NCBI RefSeq assembly: GCF_018401815.1
Contig: NZ_JAGYKG010000003.1
Coordinates: 248,001-312,000 of the forward strand
DNA: 64,000 nucleotides
Reading direction: 5' to 3'
Origin: Nonlabens sp.
GTDB taxonomy: Bacteria; Bacteroidota; Bacteroidia; Flavobacteriales; Flavobacteriaceae
Made by a program: the position numbers and the translations under genes. Every line of letters begins with the position of its first letter. Within the stretch, counting starts at the first letter, position 1. The notes below the pieces were generated by a model that was given only the letters and a program-made list of their open reading frames with translations, was not told where the DNA came from and made no database searches. Positions 10,305 to 20,151 of the stretch are shown piece after piece.

Positions 10305-10820
10305 TTAAAGTTCAAAATATGCTGTAAACGAGGTGATGACATGTGGCACTTCATTTATTTCAAAATTAAGAGTTACTTGAAACCCTTTAAGGTGTTTATA
10401 AATATGTAGCCTTCCTTTTCTGATGTTATACAAGCCAGTCGAACCGCGACAAAAGCACATCCTACTAAAACTCACTTTTGCCTCAGTTAATAACTCATCC
10501 GTTAGTTTCAATTCATTGACATTGTCATCGATTTCTATAAATATTATTTCTGAATAGGAGTCATCTGCCAGTTGAGGATCTTCGTTTTTGCTGTATTCAA
10601 ATTTTAATACGAGTCTGCCTTTAGCAGACTTTAATTGATAATAGCTATTTTTAAATTCGTCTTCCAGAACCAGAAGCGCTGTGTCTTTTAACACTTCAAA
10701 AGAGCAACTCCCTTCTGTGGGACATTTGTACAGCGCCACCAAGCTGTTATCTGAGACGTTCTTGGTTTTGCAAGAAGTCAATAAGATCCACATAAATACT
10801 AGTTGACAGCAAGTGCGCAT
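10305..10820 (-). CDS. hypothetical lipoprotein
   Basis: A 171-aa protein with a lipoprotein signal (WILLTSCKTK, Cys at about residue 17). The mature part is acidic, with a CPTEGSCSFEVLKDT segment and a CFCRGSTG cysteine cluster, but I recognise no family. It is convergent with the DUF922 gene, with only 4 bp between the stop codons and no obvious terminator. Confidence 0.65.
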   Translation of the reverse strand: MRTCCQLVFMWILLTSCKTKNVSDNSLVALYKCPTEGSCSFEVLKDTALLVLEDEFKNSYYQLKSAKGRLVLKFEYSKNEDPQLADDSYSEIIFIEIDDNVNELKLTDELLTEAKVSFSRMCFCRGSTGLYNIRKGRLHIYKHLKGFQVTLNFEINEVPHVITSFTAYFEL

Positions 10821-11024
10821 GACTTAAGAATTTAGATTTTGAATGTTTATGGTTGAGTGGTTTTTTACTTTTTAGCTAAAGTACTTCTTGTACTCGATGC
10901 ATTGCGATAGTCAAATGATCAAAAACTACTTCCCAAAAAATTGAAAGAGATCAACCAAGTTGCCCTCGCAAATGCTATTAAATGTGATCATTTTCTCTTA
11001 TCATTGTGTTTTAAAAATAGTTCT

Positions 11025-13751
11025 ATGTTTCAAAATTATCGTTGGTGCCTGTCCATACTTGTATTAAATCTGAGTATGGTCGTTCCTAGTATGGCGCAAA
11101 ATACAAAAACCTCTTGGTCTTCGGTCAGTGTTTCTCAACTACAAAATGATCCCTTATGGTCCAGAAAATCTGAGCCTACTATTGCTACCTATTATAGGGT
11201 TGATATGGAAGCACTGAAAAACAAGTTAGCAGATGCCCCACAAAGAGGTGCTAGTTCCAACCCTTCCAATACGATTATTGGATATCCCACTTCTAATGGA
11301 ATCGAGTTTTTCCAAGTAAAAGAAGCCAGTGTTATGGCTCCAGAGTTACAGGCTACTTATTCCGATTTTAGATCTTATGTAGGTCAGAGCATTAGTGAGC
11401 CGACCAACCAAATTAGATTTTCAATTACATCTCAAGGATTCCATGGGATGCTGTTCTCTCCTAAATTAGGGACAGAGTTTGTTGATTCATATACCATGAA
11501 TAATGCTTCAGTGATTGTTTATAAGAAGAAAGATCTTGTTGATTTAGGAGAACGATGGGAATGTCATGTAGACGAAAATTTAGGGGCAAGTCAACGATTT
11601 TCAGGTCCAGAATCACCTATAGATCTGAAGAATGCTAATGATGGTATTTTAAGAAATTTTAGGTTAGCCATTTCTACCACTGTCGAATACTCAGATTTTC
11701 ATTGGATGAGAGCAGGAATTCCAGCAACCGCTTCAGATGCTGATAAAAGAATGGCAGTAATGGGTGCTATGGTAGTCACTATGACCAGAAATAATTTTAT
11801 CTACGAGCGTGATTTGAGTATAACGATGACTTTTGTAGCAAATAACGATCTTTTAATTTCTATTGGATCTGATAATTTTTCCAATACCAATCCAGGGGCC
11901 ATTCTAGGAGAAAATCAAACGGCTATAGATACCACTATAGGGTTTGCTAACTATGATATAGGTCATATTTTTTCTACTGGTGGTGGTGGTTTAGCTTCTT
12001 TAGCATCCCCCTGTACCAGTAGAAAAGCTCAAGGAGTAACAGGAAGGAGTGCCCCAATTGGCGACCCCTTTGATGTTGATTTTGTAGCTCATGAAATAGG
12101 CCACCAAATGGGAGCGCCGCATACATTTAATGGAGATGCTGCAAATTGCGCCGGAGGCAATAGATCTGCAAATAGCGCATATGAACCGGCGAGTGGAACG
12201 ACGATCATGGCCTATGCAGGAATCTGTCCTCCTCAAAACATTCAAAACAACAGTGATGCATACTTTCACCAAACCAGCTTACTCAGTATATTTAATAATG
12301 TGTTTAATGGTCTCAGTACATGTGCACAACTAAATATCACAGGAAATGCGCCTCCTAACGCAATTGCCGATGCTGATTATACCATTCCTTTAGGGACGCC
12401 GTATAGATTGGTAGGGAATTCTACTGATACTGATGGGACATCTACACATACCTATACCTGGGAACAATTTGATTTAGGGCCTGCCGGTATACCCCTTGAA
12501 AACAACTTAAATGGCCCTCTAGTAAGGTCTTTTGAAGGTACAAATGAACCAGTAAGAATTATTCCTAGATTAGAAGATATTATCGCCTTTGGCGGTAATT
12601 CTACCCAGTGGGAAAAGCTTCCTTTTGCAACAAGACCTATGAATTTTGTGCTCACCGTTAGGGATAACGACACCAGAGGTGGGCAGACCGATGCAGACCA
12701 AATGACCATCCAGGTGGATGCAAATGCAGGTCCATTTAGTGTAACCTCTCCTGGTAATAATGGAACCGTATGGCTACCTAACACTACAGAAACAATTACC
12801 TGGAATGTCGCAGGAACTAATGCTAATAGTATTAATACCTCCTTTGTAAATATCATATTGTCTACTGATAGTGGTAGGACATTTGACACCGTACTTGCCA
12901 GTAATGTACCCAATACAGGTTCTTATGATCTGTTGGTACCCAGTGGTATTGTCGCTCCTAATTGCAGACTCATGGTAGAAGGTGCTGGAACTATTTTCTT
13001 TGCCATTAATAATGTGGATTTTAATATTAATGCAAGTGTTCAAACGGTTTGTACTACCTATCAATCTGGAATAGTAAACACTGCCATCCCAGATAACGAT
13101 AGCAATGGAATTAGCGCTACTATAAATGTTCCTGTAACACAAAATGTAGCAAGTATCAAAGTTGGTGTAGATGTGTCTCATACGTATATTTCTGACATGA
13201 TCATAGGTATTTCTAATCCTTCTAGCAGCAACCTTGCTTTGGTTTGGAATAGAGAATGTGCCAATCAAGCGGGTTTGAATGCTACCTTTGAAGATGGAGC
13301 TCCTGCGATACTTTGCAGGCAGCCAACTGTAGGTAATTTTAATCCATCAAGTACCTTTTCTGTTTTTGACAACTTGCCAGCAAATGGGGATTGGACGTTA
13401 ACTGTTAGTGATGATGCAGTCCAGGATTTTGGTACACTGAATAGCTGGTCTATAGAAGTTTGTACCTTAATGGTGACTCCATTGAGTAATGAGTCTTTTG
13501 AGCTAGATGATGTATCCATTTATCCCAATCCTAGCAGAGGTAGCTTTACTATTCTATTTGATCATGCTTCAAGCAACCTAGTGGAGCTTGATATTTTTGA
13601 TTTAAGCGGTAGATCTGTTTTTAAAAGATCCTATGAAACTTATTCAGGCTTTAATCAGAACATTAATCTAAATGACGTTTCTTCAGGGATGTATCTTGTT
13701 CAAATTAAGGATGCTAACAGATCTATTACTAAAAGGATTGTTATAAAATAA
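11025..13751 (+). CDS. secreted reprolysin-like metalloprotease with P domain and T9SS tail
   Basis: A 908-aa protein from the ATG at 11025; an in-frame TTG 84 bp upstream would put extra polar residues before a good signal peptide (SILVLNLSMVVPSMAQ), so I reject it. The catalytic domain has the metzincin site HEIGHQMGAPH (HExxHxxGxxH), as in reprolysin/M12B-like enzymes. Later parts include an Ig-like/FN3-like stretch and a proprotein-convertase P domain (DNDSNGISATINVP to GDWTLTVSDDA). The C-terminus (SIYPNPSRGSF to RIVIK) is a type A sorting signal for type IX secretion. It is expected to be exported to the surface or medium. It stands alone, with a strong terminator behind it. Confidence 0.92.
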   Translation: MFQNYRWCLSILVLNLSMVVPSMAQNTKTSWSSVSVSQLQNDPLWSRKSEPTIATYYRVDMEALKNKLADAPQRGASSNPSNTIIGYPTSNGIEFFQVKEASVMAPELQATYSDFRSYVGQSISEPTNQIRFSITSQGFHGMLFSPKLGTEFVDSYTMNNASVIVYKKKDLVDLGERWECHVDENLGASQRFSGPESPIDLKNANDGILRNFRLAISTTVEYSDFHWMRAGIPATASDADKRMAVMGAMVVTMTRNNFIYERDLSITMTFVANNDLLISIGSDNFSNTNPGAILGENQTAIDTTIGFANYDIGHIFSTGGGGLASLASPCTSRKAQGVTGRSAPIGDPFDVDFVAHEIGHQMGAPHTFNGDAANCAGGNRSANSAYEPASGTTIMAYAGICPPQNIQNNSDAYFHQTSLLSIFNNVFNGLSTCAQLNITGNAPPNAIADADYTIPLGTPYRLVGNSTDTDGTSTHTYTWEQFDLGPAGIPLENNLNGPLVRSFEGTNEPVRIIPRLEDIIAFGGNSTQWEKLPFATRPMNFVLTVRDNDTRGGQTDADQMTIQVDANAGPFSVTSPGNNGTVWLPNTTETITWNVAGTNANSINTSFVNIILSTDSGRTFDTVLASNVPNTGSYDLLVPSGIVAPNCRLMVEGAGTIFFAINNVDFNINASVQTVCTTYQSGIVNTAIPDNDSNGISATINVPVTQNVASIKVGVDVSHTYISDMIIGISNPSSSNLALVWNRECANQAGLNATFEDGAPAILCRQPTVGNFNPSSTFSVFDNLPANGDWTLTVSDDAVQDFGTLNSWSIEVCTLMVTPLSNESFELDDVSIYPNPSRGSFTILFDHASSNLVELDIFDLSGRSVFKRSYETYSGFNQNINLNDVSSGMYLVQIKDANRSITKRIVIK

Positions 13752-13771
13752 ACAGCTGTGCAACCTCAATT

Positions 13772-13803
13772 ATAAAAGCCAGTACCTACGTACTGGCTTT
13801 TAT
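13772..13803. terminator. strong hairpin terminator after the protease gene
   Basis: A perfect 14-bp stem (ATAAAAGCCAGTAC, 13772-13785, with its complement at 13790-13803) closes a CTAC loop. The A-rich and T-rich stem ends allow Rho-independent termination in either direction. It separates the protease gene from pyrG. Confidence 0.85.
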
Positions 13804-13860
13804 GCCTCTAAGCATTTCTTTTTTAGGTTAAAAGTTCTCGTTTCTCTTAGACAAAACACC

Positions 13861-13868
13861 TATTTTTG
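13861..13868 (+). promoter_or_regulatory. putative -7 box (TATTTTTG) of pyrG
   Basis: TATTTTTG fits TAnnTTTG, 31 nt before the pyrG ATG and just after the terminator. The upstream -33 box is unclear. Confidence 0.45.
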
Positions 13869-13890
13869 CATCTGTTTTTAAAATTGTTAA

Positions 13891-15516
<1,626 letters not shown>

Positions 15517-15527
15517 GTGAGTTTTTC

Positions 15528-15543
15528 CGCTTTCGCGAAAGCG
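15528..15543. repeat. CGCTTTCGCGAAAGCG palindrome, copy 3
   Basis: Perfect 16-bp intergenic copy 11 bp after the pyrG stop and before yidC. It could act as a small hairpin in the transcript. Confidence 0.9.
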
Positions 15544-15599
15544 AGAAAATTACAAACTACAGTTACACTATTAAATTAATCGCCTGACAGGGCAAAAGT

Positions 15600-17411
15600 A
15601 TGGAAGAGAAAAAGACGGACTGGAAAAGCATGCTAGGATTAGCACTTATATTTGCTATAGTGGCATTTATGCTTTTCAGAAACCAAGCAGAGAAGAAGCA
15701 AGTTGAAGAACCTACACCAGCTACAGAAATAGCAGCTGAAACCCCGTCTACATCAGTAATTCAAAATGAGCTTCCAGCGACTCCAGTTGCATCAGAAGGT
15801 GAGGTTATCGAATTTAACAACAACCTTGTAGATTTTAAAATCAATACAAAAGGCGCACTGATCAACGAGGCTTTGTTAAAAAACTTTAAGACCTATGATT
15901 CGCTACCCGTTTATTTAGTAAAAGGAGGCGACCATAAGTTTGATCTGGAATTGATGACTAAGGATGGTCGTCAACTGCATACACAAGACTTGATTTTTAC
16001 TCCTGTGATTTCTCAAAATGGGGATAATGACGTCCTAAGTCTTAAAGCAGATGTTGGAAATGGAGGTACTATTGAATTTCGTTATGAGTTGAAGCCCGAC
16101 GATTATATGGTGGACTTCAATATTCGTTCGCAAGGACTTGCTCAAGCTGCAAATACCTCGGAAGAAGTAGCATTGACTTGGGAATTACAAGCATACCGCC
16201 GTTCTAAAGGTATGGATAACGAAAGCCGTTACACCGAAATCAAATTTGAATACGACGACGGAAGTGATGACTATACCGGTCAAGGAGAAACCGCCGAAGA
16301 AGAAGCAGAGCGTATTACCTATATCGCGTATAAAGAACATTTTTTCTCTTCGATTTTATTGACAGATACTCCTTTTAAAAGTGGCGTATTGCAGTCCTAC
16401 AACAATTTTTCTGCAAATGACCAACAAAACGAGTTGACTAAAAGATTCACTTCTAAATTGCAGTTGGAGTACAATGGCGGCGAGTTGGCTTACAACATGG
16501 ATTGGTATTTTGGACCCACCGATTACGATATTCTGGATGGATATGGGCGCAACCTTGATGAGGTAGTAGATTTAGGTTGGGGGATTTTTGGAGTGATTAA
16601 TGAATGGGCGATCAGACCTTTATTTACGTTACTAAGTAGTCCAGAAAAAGGATTGGGCATTCCGTATGGGATTGCGATCATTCTGTTGACCATTTGTGTG
16701 AGACTGGTATTGTCTCCTGTGTTGTATAAGAGTTACTTGACTCAAGCCAAAATGAAGATCCTGCGACCTGAACTGAATAAGATTTCAGAGAAGTATAAGG
16801 ATAATGCCATGAAAAAGCAGCAGGAAACCATGAAGGTTCAAAATGAGGCAGGCGCGAGTCCGCTGAGTGGTTGTTTGCCGGCGTTGTTACAAATGCCCGT
16901 TTTCTTTGCGCTGTTTAAATTTTTCCCGACCGCATTTGAGCTGCGACAAAAAAGCTTCCTTTGGGCAGACGATTTATCCAGTTATGATGAAGTTGTTACA
17001 TTGCCATTCAAAGTTCCTTTTTACGGAGATCACGTTAGTTTGTTCCCTATTTTAGCATCGATCTCCATATTCTTTTATATGCAAATGACTACAGGTCAGA
17101 GCATGCAAGCAACTCAGCAACCTGGAATGCCTAACATGAAGTTTATCATGTATTTATCTCCATTGTTCATGCTAGTGTTCTTTAACAACTACGCTAGTGG
17201 ATTATCACTTTACTATTTTGTCTCTAACTTAATTACCATAGGGATTATGTTAGTAATCAAGCATGTGATTATTGATAAGGATAAGGTTCTTGCTAAAATT
17301 GAAAAAGCAAAAGCCAAGCCTAAGAAAAAGAAAAGTCGTTTTGCAAGTAAAATGTCTCAAATCATGGAGCAAGCGCAAGCGCAACAAGAAGATAAAAAGA
17401 AACTCAAGTAA
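15600..17411 (+). CDS. yidC: membrane protein insertase YidC
   Basis: This 603-aa inner-membrane insertase helps Sec insert membrane proteins. It has an N-terminal TM (LGLALIFAIVAFMLF, about 12-26), a large periplasmic beta domain (about 60-320), and the conserved insertase core with four or five TMs from about residue 350. Core motifs are PLFTLLSS, GIAIILLTICVRLVLSPV, SPLSGCLPALLQMPVFFALF and SGLSLYYFVSN. The C-terminus is lysine-rich and faces the cytosol. The length is typical of Bacteroidetes YidC. A terminator follows. Confidence 0.97.
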   Translation: MEEKKTDWKSMLGLALIFAIVAFMLFRNQAEKKQVEEPTPATEIAAETPSTSVIQNELPATPVASEGEVIEFNNNLVDFKINTKGALINEALLKNFKTYDSLPVYLVKGGDHKFDLELMTKDGRQLHTQDLIFTPVISQNGDNDVLSLKADVGNGGTIEFRYELKPDDYMVDFNIRSQGLAQAANTSEEVALTWELQAYRRSKGMDNESRYTEIKFEYDDGSDDYTGQGETAEEEAERITYIAYKEHFFSSILLTDTPFKSGVLQSYNNFSANDQQNELTKRFTSKLQLEYNGGELAYNMDWYFGPTDYDILDGYGRNLDEVVDLGWGIFGVINEWAIRPLFTLLSSPEKGLGIPYGIAIILLTICVRLVLSPVLYKSYLTQAKMKILRPELNKISEKYKDNAMKKQQETMKVQNEAGASPLSGCLPALLQMPVFFALFKFFPTAFELRQKSFLWADDLSSYDEVVTLPFKVPFYGDHVSLFPILASISIFFYMQMTTGQSMQATQQPGMPNMKFIMYLSPLFMLVFFNNYASGLSLYYFVSNLITIGIMLVIKHVIIDKDKVLAKIEKAKAKPKKKKSRFASKMSQIMEQAQAQQEDKKKLK

Positions 17412-17435
17412 TATTTTTCTTGATTAACATTCTTA

Positions 17436-17467
17436 AATCCTCAATCTTTTGATTGGGGATTTTTTTT
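17436..17467 (+). terminator. Rho-independent terminator of yidC
   Basis: AATCCTCAATC (17436-17446) pairs with GATTGGGGATT (17451-17461) with one G-U pair and a TTTT loop, followed directly by a run of T on the plus strand. The remainder of 17412-17713 holds no gene that I can see. Confidence 0.85.
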
Positions 17468-17713
17468 GGTTTAAAATTAAAAGTACATTTAAATTAAGGA
17501 AAACCGTAGAGTAATAGAATGGAGATTGATTAAAGTTGAGTTGATATTCTATTTTAAAACAGGAAAAGTTGCAGCTTGGAGTTTTTAAAAATATTAGATG
17601 TCGAAGACTAAAAAAATAGGTAAAATTATACTAGTTATGATACAGATCATTAATTAAAAAGAGTAATGGATTCATACAGCTCGTTGATCGATTAATGGAC
17701 TGAGAGCAATAAT

Positions 17714-17980
17714 ATGAAAATAACTAATCATCATATGGAATCATATTTAAAAGTTGGTGGAGATGTGGATCACCTTCAACGTATGGGAACACCAGAAGAG
17801 AAAACTCTTGAAAATCAAAAAATCATGGGAGTAATGGATGAATTAATTTACGAGCTAAAGCTGCTTAAAGGTAAACTTGCCTCAACAGAATATGTTAAAG
17901 AAATTGAATTTAAACTTAAAAACCTTTGCACAGATGAAGCCGTAATCACCAAGATTAAAAATTCAAAACCATTTAGGTAA
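17714..17980 (+). CDS. small hypothetical protein (88 aa)
   Basis: A charged, soluble 88-aa protein with a predicted helical middle (EKTLENQKIMGVMDELIYELKLL split over about 29-52). It has no signal peptide, no TM and no motif I recognise. It lies alone between the yidC terminator and the uvrA-derived fragment. Codon use looks normal for the window, so I keep it as a likely real gene at low certainty. Confidence 0.45.
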   Translation: MKITNHHMESYLKVGGDVDHLQRMGTPEEKTLENQKIMGVMDELIYELKLLKGKLASTEYVKEIEFKLKNLCTDEAVITKIKNSKPFR

Positions 17981-18100
17981 AAAAAATAGCTTTATTTTAA
18001 AAAACATTTAATTACAAACTTCCCGAACCTATTTAGATAATGCCAACACAAATAGTTGGCTTGTCAAATTCAAATAGCTTTCAAATAATAAAAAATAGTT

Positions 18101-18150
18101 ACTACCAGCTGCCTACTAAAATACTGCCTACTGATTCAAAACTGCCTAGT
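18101..18150. repeat. degenerate remnant of the CTGCCTACT repeat family
   Basis: Several CTGCCTACT-like words occur here in a row. They are the same words that build the large arrays at 23.1-23.7 and 38.4-39.4 kb. The remnant abuts the 3' end of the uvrA fragment. Confidence 0.5.
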
Positions 18151-18555
18151 TACTTCAATTCCTTCTTCAAGAACCTAGCCGTATGACTCGTTTTATGCTT
18201 TGCAACTTGTTCTGGGGTTCCTTTGGCAACTATAGTTCCTCCGCCACGCCCACCTTCTGGGCCTACGTCTATTATATAGTCGGCTATTTTGATAACGTCC
18301 ATATGGTGTTCAATGACCAGAACGGTAGTTCCTTTATCTACTAGCTGATTCAAGACATCCATAAGCACTCGTACCTCTTCAAAATGAAGTCCAGTGGTAG
18401 GCTCATCTAATATATAGAATGTGTTTCCAGTATCCCTTTTAGAAAGTTCGCTGGCTAGTTTGATGCGTTGTGCTTCTCCCCCAGAAAGTGTGGTAGATTG
18501 TTGTCCTAAAGTAATATAACCCAGTCCAACGTCTTTTATGGTTTTAGGTGGAACA
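18150..18555 (-). pseudogene. 3' fragment of uvrA (duplicate)
   Basis: About 400 bp almost identical (roughly seven mismatches seen) to the last 130 or so codons of the full uvrA at 20152-22983, in the same orientation. The frame stays open and includes [15 protein letters not shown], the second ABC signature and the Walker B region. It lacks the upstream 800 residues and any start codon in its first part. Weak similarity may continue to about 18575 (KIYKKL versus KIYRKL), with a 15-bp insertion encoding FYVPP. It is a non-functional duplicate that forms a direct repeat around the ATPase gene. Confidence 0.9.
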
Positions 18556-18587
18556 TAAAACAGTTTCTTATAAATTTTATATTAAAT

Positions 18588-18632
18588 AACCCTTATAATG
18601 ATACAAAATTGATTTATATTTACCCTTATAAT
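18588..18632 (+). promoter_or_regulatory. direct repeat ACCCTTATAAT upstream of the ATPase gene
   Basis: ACCCTTATAAT occurs at 18589-18599 and again at 18622-18632, a 33-bp offset (about three helical turns), ending 15 nt before the ATG. Two same-face sites at a start suggest an operator, possibly autoregulatory; this is inference from spacing only. Confidence 0.4.
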
Positions 18633-18647
18633 ATAACATTTTAAGTT

Positions 18648-20033
18648 ATGGGTGTTGAAAGTAATTTTAAAAGAAATTTATTAACCGATTTAAACATCTG
18701 GAAAAAGAACGAAAATCGTAAACCATTAATTTTAAGAGGAGCAAGACAAGTAGGAAAGACAACATTAGTCAAACAGTTCTCTAATAGTTTCTCAAATACA
18801 ATTCATTTGAATTTGGAGAGAAAAGAAGATGTCTATTTTTTTGAAACTTTTAATGACGTGGAAACTATTATCAATGCATTGTTTACTAAGTATCGTATTT
18901 CATTTGATAAAAAAAAAGAAACGCTTTTGTTTATAGATGAAATTCAAGAATCGGTTGATGCCATTTCCTTACTACGTTATTTTTACGAAGATGTTCCAGA
19001 GTTACATGTCATAGCAGCTGGGTCTTTATTGGAGCATGTAATGAAAAATGTCAAAAGTTTTCCTGTAGGTCGAGTTCAGTATTTGTACCTACATCCTTTT
19101 AATTTTGTGGAGTATTTGAATGCAAAATCGCATACTGGAGCTGTAACTTCATTAAATGTAATACCTGTTGAGGAATATGCTCATTCCACATTACTCAAAT
19201 TATTTAATGAATATGCGATAATAGGAGGAATGCCAGAAGTGGTAACAACTTATATCCATACAGAAAGTATTTCAGACCTCGCTTTAGTTTATGAAAATAT
19301 ATGGGAGACCTATAAAAATGATGTCGAGAAATATGCTAGTAATAAAACAGAGGCACGAGTAATCAATCACATCATGTCCACGGCTAGCTCTTATGTAGAT
19401 CAACGCATCAAGTTTCAAAATTTTGGTAATTCTAATTACAGGTCGAGAGAAGTTGGTGAAGCATTACGTAATCTAGAGGACGCTAAAGTGATGCAGCTTA
19501 TTTATCCCTCTACTAACGTAACTCCACCAATACTATCAGATTTTAAAAAATCACCTCGATTGCAATTTCTTGATACAGGACTTGTAAATTATGAGCTCAA
19601 CATACAAGCCGATATGCTAGCTTTTGATGACTTAAGTGATATGTATAAAGGAGCAATTATACCTCACCTCATCACACAAGAAATGATATCTTTAAATACC
19701 TATAAAAATAGAAAGCCAAATTTTTGGGTAAGAGAAAAAGCTCAATCTTCCGCAGAAGTAGATTTAATTTATAATTATAAAGGCATCGTATTTCCTATCG
19801 AAATTAAATCAGGAAAAGTAGGGAAACTACGCTCATTACATCAATTTGTAGACAGGTCTTCACATCCATATGCCATACGTGTTTATGGGGGGAAATTTAG
19901 CATAGAAGAACATAAAACAATCAGTGGTAAATCTTTTTACTTAATGAATCTACCATACTATTTAACTACTTTAATAGAGTCCTATATGGCTTACTTAATA
20001 GAGATAGTTTCGCAACAAAACCTCGAAGAATAA
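18648..20033 (+). CDS. AAA ATPase, DUF4143-type
   Basis: A 461-aa protein with Walker A GARQVGKTT (31-39), Walker B LLFIDEIQE (about 91-99), and a C-terminal DUF4143-like region that ends in SSAEVDLIYNY and FPIEIKSGK, a D-x(n)-E-x-K pattern like PD-(D/E)XK nucleases. The family is widespread in prokaryotic accessory DNA and its role is not established. The gene sits on the plus strand between two direct copies of the uvrA 3' end, both on the minus strand, so it appears to be a recent acquisition beside uvrA. Confidence 0.88.
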   Translation: MGVESNFKRNLLTDLNIWKKNENRKPLILRGARQVGKTTLVKQFSNSFSNTIHLNLERKEDVYFFETFNDVETIINALFTKYRISFDKKKETLLFIDEIQESVDAISLLRYFYEDVPELHVIAAGSLLEHVMKNVKSFPVGRVQYLYLHPFNFVEYLNAKSHTGAVTSLNVIPVEEYAHSTLLKLFNEYAIIGGMPEVVTTYIHTESISDLALVYENIWETYKNDVEKYASNKTEARVINHIMSTASSYVDQRIKFQNFGNSNYRSREVGEALRNLEDAKVMQLIYPSTNVTPPILSDFKKSPRLQFLDTGLVNYELNIQADMLAFDDLSDMYKGAIIPHLITQEMISLNTYKNRKPNFWVREKAQSSAEVDLIYNYKGIVFPIEIKSGKVGKLRSLHQFVDRSSHPYAIRVYGGKFSIEEHKTISGKSFYLMNLPYYLTTLIESYMAYLIEIVSQQNLEE

Positions 20034-20151
20034 TACCAAAATATGTTTTGAGCAAAGTGAAGCTAGAAGATAAGAAAATAGGTGTAGTCTAATTTCTTTG
20101 GAGTTCATTTCATTCTTTTTTTTATAACTGTTTAGATTAAAAATCACCTAT

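Noticed and set aside
12452..13519. Long minus-strand frames opposite the reprolysin-like protease
   Set aside because: The plus-strand gene has a complete signal peptide, zinc site, P domain and sorting tail; the minus frames are shadows with no domain.
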